DNA of 64,000 nt from Candidatus Kryptoniota bacterium (lineage in GTDB: Bacteria; Bacteroidota; Ignavibacteria; Kryptoniales; JAKASW01): NCBI GenBank assembly GCA_024641705.1, contig JAHECO010000007.1, positions 62,001-126,000 of the forward strand. The letters run 5' to 3'. Below are positions 24,578 through 33,121 of this stretch, piece after piece. The number at the start of each line of letters is the position of its first letter. Within the stretch, counting starts at the first letter, position 1. Under the pieces are notes generated by a model. It ran no database searches. It was not told where the DNA came from and saw nothing but the letters and a program-made list of their open reading frames with translations. Both the position numbers and the translations under genes were made by a program.

Positions 24578-27234
24578 TGAAGACAAGCCTCTGGCTTCTC
24601 GGTGTCCTGGGCCTCCAGCTCGTCGGTTTCGCGGCACCCAGCCGGCCGGAGGTTGACGGTCTGAAACCCGGGGTATCATTAGAGGCCGTGAGATCTGTTG
24701 GAGAAATCAAGGTCGACGGCACACTTTCGGAGGTTGTCTGGCACCGTCCAGGGTTCGATTCGTTTACAGAGCGCGACCCGAACGAGGGAACTAAACCGAG
24801 TGAGCGAACGGAAATATGGGTGGCGTACGACCAGGAAGCGCTATACGTGGCTGCCAGAATGTTCGATTCTTCTCCGGATTCCATCGTCGCCCGGCTCGCG
24901 AGACGCGATACGAAGATTTCGTCCGACTACTTCGTCTTCTATGTCGACTCGTATCATGACAAGAGGTCGGGCTACTACTTTGAGGTGAACGCAGCGGGGA
25001 CTATCGCCGACGGTGTGCTTTATAACGACGACTGGAGCGACGGCACCTGGGACGGCGTTTGGGAAGGGAAAGCGCGAGTAGACTCACTCGGGTGGACGGT
25101 TGAGATGAGGATCCCGTTTTCGCAGCTTCGCTTCCAGCGTGACAGTTCTTATGTATGGGGCGTCAACTTTGAAAGATTCATTAGCCGTAAGAACGAGGAC
25201 GACTATGTCGTATTCACTCCGAAAAATTCCAGTGGGTTCGTTTCGAGATTCCCGAATCTCACCGGCATAACGGAGGTGGATGCGGCACGCCCGATCGAAC
25301 TGCTCCCTTATTTCGTATCAAAAGCCCAATACATGAACGTGGACGGGAATAATCCGTTCAATGACGGTTCGGAATATAGTTTTGGGCTCGGGGGCGATTT
25401 CAAGGCCGGAATAGGAAACAATCTGACCCTGGACGGGACGCTCAATCCTGACTTCGGACAAGTCGAGGTCGACCCGGCTGTCGTCAATTTGAGTGACCTT
25501 CAGACATACTACACCGAGAAGAGGCCGTTCTTCATCGAAGGCGCCGACATATTCACAAACTTCGGTTACGGCGGTTCAAACAGCTTCTGGGGATTCAATT
25601 TCTCCACTCCAGATTTCTTCTACAGCCGTCGAATCGGTCGCCCGCCGCAGGGGAGTATCCCGGATGCCGACTATGTCGACGTCCCGACCGGGACGACGAT
25701 CATCAGCGCAGGCAAACTTACCGGGAGAATCGGAGACGGATGGACAATCGGCACGCTCCACGCCATTACCTCCCGCGAGACTGCGATGGTAGATACATCC
25801 GGAAGCGTGTATTCCGTCCCGGTCGAACCGCTGACGTATTATGGTGTCGCGCGTGTCCGCAAGGAATTTGCCGCAGGGGATCAGGGACTCGGGTTTATAG
25901 CGACTCTGTCTGAGCGTGACTTCAAAGAAGCCGCCCTCCGTGATCAGCTAAACAGCAGCGAATTCGTTTTTGGAATCGACGGGTGGACATACCTTGACGC
26001 GAACAAGACCTGGGTGCTTACCGGTTGGAGCGGAATGAGCCAGGTCCGCGGCGGCCGGAACAGGATGATTTCTCTCCAGGAATCCGCTCCTCATTACCTG
26101 CAGAGACCCGACGTGAGCTATCTGCATTTCGACAGTTCCGCGACATCGTTGACCGGCTATGCGGGGCGCCTTGCTCTCAACAAACAAAAGGGAAACATCT
26201 ACGTGAACGCGGCGCTGGGTTTCATGGATCCGAGATTCGACGTCAACGATCTGGGCTTCATGTGGCGGGGCGACGTTGTCAGCGGTCACGTTGTCGGAGG
26301 TTATCTCTGGACAGAACCGGGACGATTCGCCAGGTCGGGTTCGGTGTTCTTCGCCCTTTTTCGGAGCTACGACTTCGGCGGAGACATGATTTGGTCGGGG
26401 GTCTACACTCAAGAGCGTGTCACTCTGTTGAACTACTATTCGATCGACGGATGGTTTGCCTACAACCCTCAAAGCGTCAGTGACTACTCCACTCGCGGCG
26501 GTCCGAAGATGCTGAACCTTCCCGGGTTTGAGACCGAGTTGATGGTAAGTACCGACGACAGGAAGGCCTGGGTCGCCAATGCCGGCGTCCATCATATGGA
26601 GTACAAGACCGGCGACCGTGACGTGACTTATTATGCCGGGATACAGTGGAACCCGGATCCGAACATGAAGCTGACGGTCTCCCCTTCGTACGAACAGTCC
26701 AACTGGGATGCGCAGTGGGTAGGGGTCTTCGACGACCCGGCGGCAGTCCCGACTTACGGCAAACGATATGTATTTGCCACTCTGAGGCAGAAGACTATTT
26801 CGGCGGACATACGACTCGACTGGGCATTCACTCCGCAATTGAGTCTCCAGCTCTACGCACAGCCGCTGATCTCGGCAGGAAACTACAGCAACTATAAAGA
26901 ATTCGCGAGACCGAGGTCCTACGATTTCGACTTCTACGGAAGGAATGGCTCCAAGATAACGGAAGCAGGCGGCAGCTACTTTGTCAGCCCCGGTGGTGCA
27001 GGTGCACCATTTAGTTTTTCGGACCCCGATTTTAACTTCAAGTCGCTTCGCGGTGACGTGATACTGAGATGGGAATACGCCCCCGGTTCGACGATATATC
27101 TTGTCTGGACGCAGGACAGGACTGACGACAGGTACCCCGGGTTCATGCAGCTGAATCGTGACTTCAGGAGCCTTGTCTCTGCCTCCCCAAACAATATCTT
27201 CCTCATTAAATTGACTTATTGGTTCAACACTTGA
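24577..27234 (+). CDS. DUF5916 outer-membrane protein with CBM9-like domain
   Basis: 885 aa with signal peptide. Residues ~40-230 form a CBM9-like domain (GEIKVDGTLSEVVWHRP ... LYVAARMFDSSPDSIVARLARRD ... SDYFVFYVDSYHDKRSGYYFEVNAAG), followed by the DUF5916 section (GNNLTLDGTLNPDFGQVEVDPAVVNLSDLQTYYTEKRPFFIEG), which is highly typical. The rest alternates amphipathic strands as in a large outer-membrane barrel and ends with an aromatic residue pair (TYWFNT). Function unknown; possibly uptake or surface processing. It is the last gene of the ECF operon, overlapping the preceding DUF4097 gene by one base. Confidence 0.88.
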   Translation: MKTSLWLLGVLGLQLVGFAAPSRPEVDGLKPGVSLEAVRSVGEIKVDGTLSEVVWHRPGFDSFTERDPNEGTKPSERTEIWVAYDQEALYVAARMFDSSPDSIVARLARRDTKISSDYFVFYVDSYHDKRSGYYFEVNAAGTIADGVLYNDDWSDGTWDGVWEGKARVDSLGWTVEMRIPFSQLRFQRDSSYVWGVNFERFISRKNEDDYVVFTPKNSSGFVSRFPNLTGITEVDAARPIELLPYFVSKAQYMNVDGNNPFNDGSEYSFGLGGDFKAGIGNNLTLDGTLNPDFGQVEVDPAVVNLSDLQTYYTEKRPFFIEGADIFTNFGYGGSNSFWGFNFSTPDFFYSRRIGRPPQGSIPDADYVDVPTGTTIISAGKLTGRIGDGWTIGTLHAITSRETAMVDTSGSVYSVPVEPLTYYGVARVRKEFAAGDQGLGFIATLSERDFKEAALRDQLNSSEFVFGIDGWTYLDANKTWVLTGWSGMSQVRGGRNRMISLQESAPHYLQRPDVSYLHFDSSATSLTGYAGRLALNKQKGNIYVNAALGFMDPRFDVNDLGFMWRGDVVSGHVVGGYLWTEPGRFARSGSVFFALFRSYDFGGDMIWSGVYTQERVTLLNYYSIDGWFAYNPQSVSDYSTRGGPKMLNLPGFETELMVSTDDRKAWVANAGVHHMEYKTGDRDVTYYAGIQWNPDPNMKLTVSPSYEQSNWDAQWVGVFDDPAAVPTYGKRYVFATLRQKTISADIRLDWAFTPQLSLQLYAQPLISAGNYSNYKEFARPRSYDFDFYGRNGSKITEAGGSYFVSPGGAGAPFSFSDPDFNFKSLRGDVILRWEYAPGSTIYLVWTQDRTDDRYPGFMQLNRDFRSLVSASPNNIFLIKLTYWFNT

Positions 27235-27272
27235 AGCTCTGATTCCTCTACGCTCCCTATCCCTGCCGCATG

Positions 27273-27291
27273 TGCCGGGTTTCGCCCGGCA
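27273..27291 (+). terminator. terminator-like hairpin after the ECF operon
   Basis: TGCCGGG (27273-27279), loop TTTCG, CCCGGCA (27285-27291): a perfect 7-bp stem 38 bases after the DUF5916 stop, followed by GTCTCTCGTTGATTTTT. The T-tract is offset but the position fits the end of the operon. Confidence 0.5.
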
Positions 27292-27455
27292 GTCTCTCGT
27301 TGATTTTTCGCGTGTCACCTGATAGATTCTCCTCGAAGAAATGTTGTGGCGGTCGGCCGGTGGAGGGCAGGGAGACTATCACTCAACCGGTCGGCAGTGG
27401 TTGAACCGAAGACGGATACACCCGGTCGGTATTTGGCAATAGGAGGAGGCATGGC

Positions 27456-27839
27456 ATGAAGTTGATGGAAAACGCTCTCAACTGGTTCGAGATCCCGGTC
27501 CATCAGATCGACAGGGCACGCGGGTTCTACGAGCAAGTCTTCGCAATCCAGATGCAACCGATGGTCGTCGGGAACAACCTTAAGATGGCCCTCTTCCCTG
27601 TGAGTCCTGGCTCGGTCGGCGGGGCCCTGTGTGAGCACAGCGGTTTCTACAAACCGAGCCACGAGGGAACGCTGGTCTATCTGAACGGCAACCCCGACCT
27701 TCAGGAAATGCTTGACAAGGTCGAGGACTTTGGAGGCAGGGTAATAATCGGCAAGACCCAGATCTCTCCCGTGTACGGGTACATGGCGGTCTTTGAAGAT
27801 ACAGAGGGGAACAGAGTAGCTCTGAGATCGATGAGCTGA
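27456..27839 (+). CDS. VOC-family (glyoxalase-like) protein
   Basis: 127 aa; AGGAGGAGG precedes ATG 27456. The single vicinal-oxygen-chelate domain has WFEIPVHQIDRARGFYEQVF at the start and MAVFEDTEGNRVALRS at the end, giving metal-ligand candidates E12 and E120. This matches the PhnB/glyoxalase-like 'VOC family protein' group used in many small-molecule reactions; substrate not predictable. It is followed 40 bases later by a RidA gene on the same strand. Confidence 0.78.
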   Translation: MKLMENALNWFEIPVHQIDRARGFYEQVFAIQMQPMVVGNNLKMALFPVSPGSVGGALCEHSGFYKPSHEGTLVYLNGNPDLQEMLDKVEDFGGRVIIGKTQISPVYGYMAVFEDTEGNRVALRSMS

Positions 27840-27879
27840 CGCGGCGCGATCCGTTAAGCATAGACGAAAGGCCTCAAGC

Positions 27880-28272
27880 ATGAACTTTGAGCGGACATTT
27901 TCGAAAGCACCATGGGAATCGGAAGTGGGATACTGCCGCGCGATAAGAGCGGGGAACAACATCTACGTGACGGGGACCGCTGCGGTCGATGACGAGGGGA
28001 AGCCGTTTGCCCCGGGGGATGCGTACGCGCAGGCCGGCAGATGTCTCGAACTCATCGAGCGTGCCTTGCACAAACTCGGTGCGGACAAGACCTGCGTCGT
28101 CAGGACAAGGATGTTCGTCACGGATATCTCACGCTGGAAGGAGTACGGACGTGCCCACGGCGAGTTTTTCGCCGGAAATCCACCGGCTACAAGCATGGTG
28201 GAGGTTAAGGCACTGATTGACCCGGCCATGCTCATCGAGATCGAAGCCGATGCCGTTTGCCCTTCCGGGTGA
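27880..28272 (+). CDS. RidA-family protein (YjgF/YER057c)
   Basis: 130 aa. GNNIYVTGTAAVDDEGKPFAPGDAYAQAGRCLELIERALHKLGA and the C-terminal NPPATSMVEVKALIDPAMLIEIEADAV match RidA-family trimers, including the region that supplies the active-site arginine (TRMFVTDISRW) and glutamate. RidA hydrolyses reactive enamine/imine intermediates. Paralogues of this family vary, and the canonical 'R-x-x-E' pocket cannot be fully checked by eye. Confidence 0.83.
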   Translation: MNFERTFSKAPWESEVGYCRAIRAGNNIYVTGTAAVDDEGKPFAPGDAYAQAGRCLELIERALHKLGADKTCVVRTRMFVTDISRWKEYGRAHGEFFAGNPPATSMVEVKALIDPAMLIEIEADAVCPSG

Positions 28273-28405
28273 AAATGGGCCCGGGAATGGCCGTCAACAC
28301 CTCTGAACGGAGCGTTTTGGGCTTTGATTTTGTGGCTCGCGACGACTATATTTTATGCCGCTACGCTAAGTAGATGGCGTGTGGCGGATCTTTCGAAAAC
28401 CCTAT

Positions 28406-28477
<72 letters not shown>

Positions 28478-28482
28478 CGCAG

Positions 28483-28737
28483 ATGAACTTCTATGTGTAT
28501 GTATTGAGAAGTCTGAAGGTCGAGAGGTATTATATCGGCCAGACCGAGGATCTTGCAGACAGACTCAGGAGACACAATGGAGGGAGAGTAAGATCGACGA
28601 AGGCGTACAGGCCGTGGTCGATAGTGTACTTTGAGAAATATGAAACGAGAGCGGCTGCTGTGAGGCGGGAGCAGGAATTAAAAGACCTCAAGGGCACCGC
28701 AAGGTTTCTGAAGCTGATTGGCGTAGCCAAGTGGTAA
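28483..28737 (+). CDS. GIY-YIG nuclease, small (COG2827-like), tRNA-linked
   Basis: 84 aa: MNFYVYVLRSLKVERYYIGQTEDLADRLRRHNGG then STKAYRPWSIVYFEKYETRAAAVRREQELK. The GIY-YIG catalytic elements are YVY (residues 4-6), YYIG (16-19), R28 and E64. These small proteins resemble the nuclease modules of homing enzymes and UvrC; most have no assigned function. The start ATG lies 5 bases after the tRNA-Gln. The last five codons and the TAA stop (GVAKW) are encoded by a second copy of the tRNA 5' end. Upstream in-frame codons would only read through the tRNA and are rejected. Confidence 0.82.
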   Translation: MNFYVYVLRSLKVERYYIGQTEDLADRLRRHNGGRVRSTKAYRPWSIVYFEKYETRAAAVRREQELKDLKGTARFLKLIGVAKW

Positions 28738-28821
28738 GGCGTCCCGACTGCATACCATGCAGTCGGGACACTCGTAGGTTCTCCCGACAAAGCTTGACCT
28801 TTGTCGGGATGCCGCCCCAGC
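28718..28821 (+). pseudogene. decayed tRNA-Gln copy carrying two inserted hairpins
   Basis: A 21-base block identical to the tRNA-Gln 5' part (28409-28429) recurs at 28720-28740. CACTCGTAGGTTC recurs at 28769-28781 and TGCCGCCCCAGC at 28810-28821. The anticodon arm is replaced by a 12-bp hairpin (GTCCCGACTGCA / TGCAGTCGGGAC, 28741-28769). The T-loop is replaced by an 11-bp hairpin (TCCCGACAAAG / CTTTGTCGGGA, 28782-28809). Two acceptor G residues are also missing. It cannot form a working tRNA. Confidence 0.8.
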
Positions 28822-29009
28822 TTAGATGAGCAGCAGCGGAGCTATATAAAGGCACTGCGCCGGTGTAAGGCCGGCAGGAATACTCCGACTGCGTGTAAGC
28901 TTTGACATATCCCGACAAATGCCGATTGGCAAGGTATCCCTTTCGAGGGACATCCAAATCCGCCTCCCGCGGAGGATCCTTGCGTACCGGCGAAAACTAA
29001 AAGTGACTG

Positions 29010-29942
29010 ATGGACGGAATCAAGATATTTTCTGGTAGAAGCAATCTTGCTCTGGCGGAGAAGATTGCCCATGAGATCGGCGAGCCTCTCGGCGAAAGAG
29101 AGATCGTTAATTTCAGCGACGGTGAAATCTGGGTAAAGTACTCGGATAATATCAGAGGTGCGGACGTCTTCATAATTCAGAGCACGTTCCCGCCTGCCGA
29201 GAATCTCATGGAGCTGCTTATCATGATCGATGCGGCGAAGAGAGCATCGGCCTCGCGCATAACCGCAGTCATGCCGTATTTCGGTTATGCCCGGCAAGAC
29301 AGGAAAGATCAACCGCGCGTCGCGATCTCCTCGAAGCTGGTGGCGAACCTTCTGACGAAGGCCGGTGCTGACAGGATATTGACGATGGACCTTCACGCCG
29401 CACAGATCCAGGGGTTTTTCGACATACCCGTCGACCACCTGTACTCCTCAGCGGTCTTTGTAAGACGGATCAAAGAGTTGAAGATACCTAACCTTGTGGT
29501 GGTCTCGCCCGACGTCGGAGGGATAAAATTTGCGCGCGCGTATGCGACGCGCTTGGAGGCGGACCTTGTCCTGATTGACAAGCGGCGGCCCAAAGCGAAC
29601 GTGGCCGAAGTCGTCAACATTATTGGTGACGTGAAAGGAAAGAATGTCCTGATCGTCGACGACCTCATAGACACGGCCGGTACTTTCGTCGCTGCCGTGA
29701 ACGCGCTGAAGGCGGCCGGCGTCAACGACATTTACGGTGCGTGCACTCATCCCGTATTCAGCGGAAGCGCGTTCGAAAGAGTGGAGGCAAGCGCGTTGAA
29801 GAGGCTCATAGTCAGCGACAGCGTCCCGCTCAGGAGAGAATCGGACAAGATAGAGGTGGAATCGGTGGCGAGGCTGTTCGGCGAGGCCATCCGGAGAACC
29901 TACCAGAACGAATCAATAAGTTCATTATTCGAAATTAAGTAA
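29010..29942 (+). CDS. prs: ribose-phosphate pyrophosphokinase
   Basis: 310 aa, normal length. It makes PRPP from ribose 5-phosphate and ATP for nucleotide, His and Trp synthesis. Motifs: ATP-binding region PYFGYARQDRKDQPRVAISSK, DLHAAQIQGFFDIPVDHLY, and the PRPP loop NVLIVDDLIDTAGTF. No strong Shine-Dalgarno is visible at the ATG, but the start matches the family N-terminus (IKIFSGRSNLALAEKI). rplY follows 9 bases later. The 188 bases upstream contain several small hairpins (28937-28950, 28963-28975). Confidence 0.95.
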   Translation: MDGIKIFSGRSNLALAEKIAHEIGEPLGEREIVNFSDGEIWVKYSDNIRGADVFIIQSTFPPAENLMELLIMIDAAKRASASRITAVMPYFGYARQDRKDQPRVAISSKLVANLLTKAGADRILTMDLHAAQIQGFFDIPVDHLYSSAVFVRRIKELKIPNLVVVSPDVGGIKFARAYATRLEADLVLIDKRRPKANVAEVVNIIGDVKGKNVLIVDDLIDTAGTFVAAVNALKAAGVNDIYGACTHPVFSGSAFERVEASALKRLIVSDSVPLRRESDKIEVESVARLFGEAIRRTYQNESISSLFEIK

Positions 29943-29951
29943 GAGGATAAA

Positions 29952-30629
29952 ATGGAAGACGTTGTTCTTAATGTTGAGAAAAGGACATTGACTGGCAAGA
30001 AGGCGAAGAGACTATATGGCGAGAAGAAAATACCGGGTGTGTTCTATCTTGGAAATGAGAATGTCACGCTCCAGGCGGATGAGGCACCCGTCCGGAAACT
30101 GGCCGGTTCGCATGCTACCCACGTCCTCAAAGTGAAATTCGAAGATGGCACGGAACGCCGGGCGATTCTCAATGAAGTACAGTATGATCCCGTGGCCGGG
30201 AATATTCTCCACTTCGATCTTCAGGGCGTCAGGGAAGGGCAAAAGATCACTCTGCAGGTGCCGGTCCAGATAACCGGAAGTGCAAAGGGTATAAAAGACG
30301 GTGGAATTCTCCAGCATTCCATTCACAGGATCAGGATACAGTGCGACCCCGATAATGTCCCCGGACACGTGACCGTCGACGTGACGGAACTCGGAATCGC
30401 CGACTCGGTCCACATAAAGGATATCAAGCTCGAGGGAGTCAAGATACTTGACAATCCCGAAGCCGCGATTGTGACGGTCGTGCCGCCTCCGACAATCAAG
30501 GAGGAGACTCCCGAGGCTGCTGCACTCGCCGAGGCTGAGCAGCCCGCCGAGCCCGAGGTCATCGGAAAGACGAAGAAGGCCGAGGAGGAAGGCGAAGCTG
30601 CCCCTGCCGAAGAGAAGGGGAAGAAGTAA
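29952..30629 (+). CDS. rplY: 50S ribosomal protein L25 (general stress protein Ctc form)
   Basis: 225 aa, the longer Ctc-type bL25. N-terminal 5S-rRNA-binding domain (EKRTLTGKKAKRLYGEKKIPGVFYL), TL5-type beta domain in the middle (PVQITGSAKGIKDGGILQHSIHRIRIQCDPDNVPGHVTVDV) and an Ala/Glu-rich tail (AALAEAEQPAEPE...). Follows prs, as in many bacteria, and is followed by pth. Confidence 0.95.
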   Translation: MEDVVLNVEKRTLTGKKAKRLYGEKKIPGVFYLGNENVTLQADEAPVRKLAGSHATHVLKVKFEDGTERRAILNEVQYDPVAGNILHFDLQGVREGQKITLQVPVQITGSAKGIKDGGILQHSIHRIRIQCDPDNVPGHVTVDVTELGIADSVHIKDIKLEGVKILDNPEAAIVTVVPPPTIKEETPEAAALAEAEQPAEPEVIGKTKKAEEEGEAAPAEEKGKK

Positions 30630-30692
30630 GCTTGCCGGGTTTCTGCCGAAATTGAAGACCTTCCTGAAGGGCCCCCTGGATTGGGCAAGAAG

Positions 30693-31250
30693 ATGATCGT
30701 CGGCCTGGGAAACGTGGGACGAGACTACGAAGACACGCGTCACAACGTCGGCTTCATGGTTGTCGATCTCGTGGCGTCGAAGACCAAGAAGACTTTCCGG
30801 GCGGGGAAGGGAGAATATTTCTTTTCGGAGATGCGTCACGCCGGGGAGGATGTCGTTCTGCTTAAGCCGACCACATTCATGAACAACAGCGGCATCGCCG
30901 TCAAGGACGCCGTGGAAAGATTCGCCGTCGATCCGGCCGACCTGCTTGTCGTCTACGACGATTTCAATATACCGCTCGGCAAGCTCCGACTTCGCAAGGG
31001 GGGGAGCGACGGCGGGCATAACGGAGTTTATTCCGTCATCTATCATCTTAACGATGACTGTTTCCCGAGGCTGCGCTGCGGCATCGGGACGGCCGAAGTC
31101 GTGCCGGGAAGAGACATGGCCGATTTTGTGCTTTCAAAGTTTGAGGCCGCCGAAAACGCCGATATGGAGAAGATGGTGGCGGACGCCGCGGATGCGGTGT
31201 TTGTCTTTATCAACTCCGGGATCCAGGCTGCCATGAACAGATTCAACTGA
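30693..31250 (+). CDS. pth: peptidyl-tRNA hydrolase
   Basis: About 185 aa from ATG 30693; a TTG at 30681 is also in frame, but MIVGLGNVG is the usual family start. Motifs: GLGN, YEDTRHNVGFMVVD with the catalytic His, KPTTFMNNSGIAV, VVYDDFNIPLGKLRLRKGGSDGGHNG. It recycles peptidyl-tRNA dropped by ribosomes. The usual GLGNPG reads GLGNVG here, a mild deviation. The prs-rplY-pth order is widely conserved. Confidence 0.93.
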   Translation: MIVGLGNVGRDYEDTRHNVGFMVVDLVASKTKKTFRAGKGEYFFSEMRHAGEDVVLLKPTTFMNNSGIAVKDAVERFAVDPADLLVVYDDFNIPLGKLRLRKGGSDGGHNGVYSVIYHLNDDCFPRLRCGIGTAEVVPGRDMADFVLSKFEAAENADMEKMVADAADAVFVFINSGIQAAMNRFN

Positions 31251-31344
31251 ACAAGAACCGCGCAGGACGAGCTCTCGTCAGGCGCAAAACTGCTGACCGT
31301 TCTCACCAACGGGCAGCCAAATTGACCGAAGGAGGTGAATTAAA

Positions 31345-31794
31345 CTGAACATCGTTCAGCGAGAGTACGAGACCACATTCATTATCAATTCCAACCTGGA
31401 AGACGGCCAGATCGAGACCATAATCACACGCTACCAGGAATTCATCACGAAGAACGGCGGCGAAGTGACCACGGCCGACCGTTGGGGGAGAAGGCGCCTC
31501 GCATATACAATCAGGAAGAAGAACGCGGGGTTCTACACGCAGCTGCTCCACAAGTCTCCGACCGACATCGTTACGAAACTCGAACAGGCGTTCAAGCTTG
31601 ACGAGGACGTGATCCGTCACCTTACAGTTGTTGTCGATAAGAACATGCAAAAAGCCCGTGCCGGCGTGAAGAAGCGCCGCCATCAGCGTGTTTCGAGAAC
31701 CGAACCGGCTGAGCCATCCGGTCAGTCGGACGAACAGCGTCCGTCCGGCGGGAGGAGCAGCGCCGTGCCAAGTAGAGACCATGACGAGAAGTGA
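31345..31794 (+). CDS. rpsF: 30S ribosomal protein S6, apparent CTG start
   Basis: 149 aa if translated from CTG 31345: NIVQREYETTFIINSNLEDGQ is the family N-terminus and WGRRRLAYTIRKKNAGFY is the S6 core. Between the in-frame TGA at 31336-31338 and this region the only codons are ATT AAA CTG AAC. GGAGG (31331-31335) ends 9 bases before CTG, ideal spacing. The next conventional start, GTG 31465, would delete the first beta strand and helix of S6 and has no good Shine-Dalgarno. Either the gene really begins on CTG or one base is wrong in the assembly. S6 binds S18, encoded two genes downstream. Confidence 0.85.
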   Translation: MNIVQREYETTFIINSNLEDGQIETIITRYQEFITKNGGEVTTADRWGRRRLAYTIRKKNAGFYTQLLHKSPTDIVTKLEQAFKLDEDVIRHLTVVVDKNMQKARAGVKKRRHQRVSRTEPAEPSGQSDEQRPSGGRSSAVPSRDHDEK

Positions 31795-31832
31795 ATAACT
31801 GTTAGTAAGGTTAATCTATTGATGGAGGACTT

Positions 31833-32315
31833 ATGGCTGACCTAAAGATGCCCGAAATGAACTGTGTCGTAATCGCCGGCAACCTCACAAAGGATCCGGT
31901 GTTTCGACAGACTACGAACGGTACCCCCGTCGTCAACTTCACGGTGGCATCGAACAGGAAATTCCGGGACAGCGGAAACCAGTGGCAGGAAGACGTGTGC
32001 TACGTAGGCGTGGTTGCCTGGAACAAGCTGGCGGACAGCTGCCGCGACCGACTCAAGAAGGGAAGCGCCGTTCTGGTCGACGGCGAGCTCCAGAGTCGGA
32101 ACTGGAAAACAGACGACGGCCACAACCGTTCGATCGTCGAGATAAAGGCGAGACGAATCCAGTTCCTCAACAAGCGCGGGCGGCCGGCGGATGTCGCCGC
32201 CGAACAGGTCGCGGATGACGAGCCATCGACCTTCATGGATGAATCGTTCGACAGGTTCCTTACGAACGAGGAGTCCGATCTTCTTAAAAATAACGGACAC
32301 AAAATCAGCGAGTAA
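31833..32315 (+). CDS. ssb: single-stranded DNA-binding protein
   Basis: 160 aa with GGAGG 5 bases before ATG 31833. OB-fold SSB signature: [88 protein letters not shown]. It protects ssDNA in replication and repair. The tail is short and ends NNGHKISE rather than the usual acidic DDDIPF tip, so partner recruitment through the tip may differ. It sits between rpsF and rpsR in the classic order. Confidence 0.92.
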   Translation: MADLKMPEMNCVVIAGNLTKDPVFRQTTNGTPVVNFTVASNRKFRDSGNQWQEDVCYVGVVAWNKLADSCRDRLKKGSAVLVDGELQSRNWKTDDGHNRSIVEIKARRIQFLNKRGRPADVAAEQVADDEPSTFMDESFDRFLTNEESDLLKNNGHKISE

Positions 32316-32320
32316 ATGAA

Positions 32321-32557
32321 TTGTTACCAGTCAAAGAAATAAAAAAGAGAAAAGTCTGCAGGTTCTGCGAGAGCGGCGACGTCTACATCGACTACAGGGA
32401 TGAGAAGCGTCTCATTAAATTCACGTCGGAACAGGGGAAGATTATCCCGCGCCGCGTGACCGGGACCTGCGCGAAACACCAGCGCCAGCTCGCGCTTGCT
32501 ATAAAGCGTGCGCGTCACCTGGCTCTGCTGCCTTTTGTCTCGGACATAATTAGATAG
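32321..32557 (+). CDS. rpsR: 30S ribosomal protein S18 (zinc-binding form)
   Basis: 78 aa, probably from TTG 32321. Contains [10 protein letters not shown] and [24 protein letters not shown]. The C-x2-C plus C-A-K-H cysteines and histidine indicate the zinc-ribbon form. Six bases separate it from the ssb stop. S18 pairs with S6 on the 30S platform. Confidence 0.92.
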   Translation: MLPVKEIKKRKVCRFCESGDVYIDYRDEKRLIKFTSEQGKIIPRRVTGTCAKHQRQLALAIKRARHLALLPFVSDIIR

Positions 32558-32561
32558 AAAT

Positions 32562-32652
32562 CAGTAAGTAGTAGTTGGTAGGTAGTAGCCGGCAGTAACG
32601 ACAGGTCCAAACCTATGGGCGCTGTTTACTACATACTCCTTACTAATTACTG
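32562..32652. repeat. imperfect inverted repeat between rpsR and rplI
   Basis: The left arm (32562-32588) is built from GTAAGTAGTAG and GGTAGGTAGTAG units. The right arm (32626-32652), TTACTACATACTCC then TTACTAATTACTG, is an imperfect reverse complement over ~27 bases with a 37-base loop. It could be a small repeat element or a degenerate regulatory hairpin inside the S6 operon. Confidence 0.45.
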
Positions 32653-32671
32653 CTTTTGACAAGGAGTTTAC

Positions 32672-33121
32672 ATGAAAGTAATACTAAGAAAGAATTACGA
32701 GGGCCTGGGCGAGATCGGCAAGGTCGTGGATGTCCGCGACGGCTATGCCAGGAACTTCCTTATCCCTCAGAAGCTGGCGTACCCCTATGCACCGGGCTAC
32801 ATCAAAATGATGGAGAATGAGAAGCGCGCTTACCAGGCGAAGATGAACCGCGAGATCCAGGACGCCGAAACGCTGGCACAGAAGCTCAACGGTGTGGAGC
32901 TTACAATGGAAGTCCAGGCTGGCGAGGAGGACAAGTTGTTCGGCTCCGTCACTTCTCAGATGATCGCCGACAAGCTCGCGGAGAAGGGCCTCGAAGTGGA
33001 CCGGCGCCGTATCGAACTTGCCGAGCCGATAAAGGCTCTCGGAAACTACAAGGTGCCGGTGAAGCTTCACCAGCAAGTTACCGCCGAGATCAGCGTCTCG
33101 GTCGTGCGCCAACCGGAATGA
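32672..33121 (+). CDS. rplI: 50S ribosomal protein L9
   Basis: 149 aa, start ATG 32672 with AAGGAG 6 bases upstream. N-domain MKVILRKNYEGLGEIGKVVDVRDGYARNFLIPQKLAYP, long connecting helix, then C-domain FGSVTSQMIADKLAEKGLEVDRRRIELAEPIKALGNYKVPVKLHQQV. Complete and typical. Last gene of rpsF-ssb-rpsR-rplI. Confidence 0.95.
   Translation: MKVILRKNYEGLGEIGKVVDVRDGYARNFLIPQKLAYPYAPGYIKMMENEKRAYQAKMNREIQDAETLAQKLNGVELTMEVQAGEEDKLFGSVTSQMIADKLAEKGLEVDRRRIELAEPIKALGNYKVPVKLHQQVTAEISVSVVRQPE

Noticed and set aside
25948-27318. 456-codon minus-strand open frame
   Set aside because: Shadow of the DUF5916 gene, whose protein features are unmistakable on the plus strand.
30012-31046. 344-codon minus-strand open frame
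   Set aside because: Antisense to rplY and pth, both secure genes.
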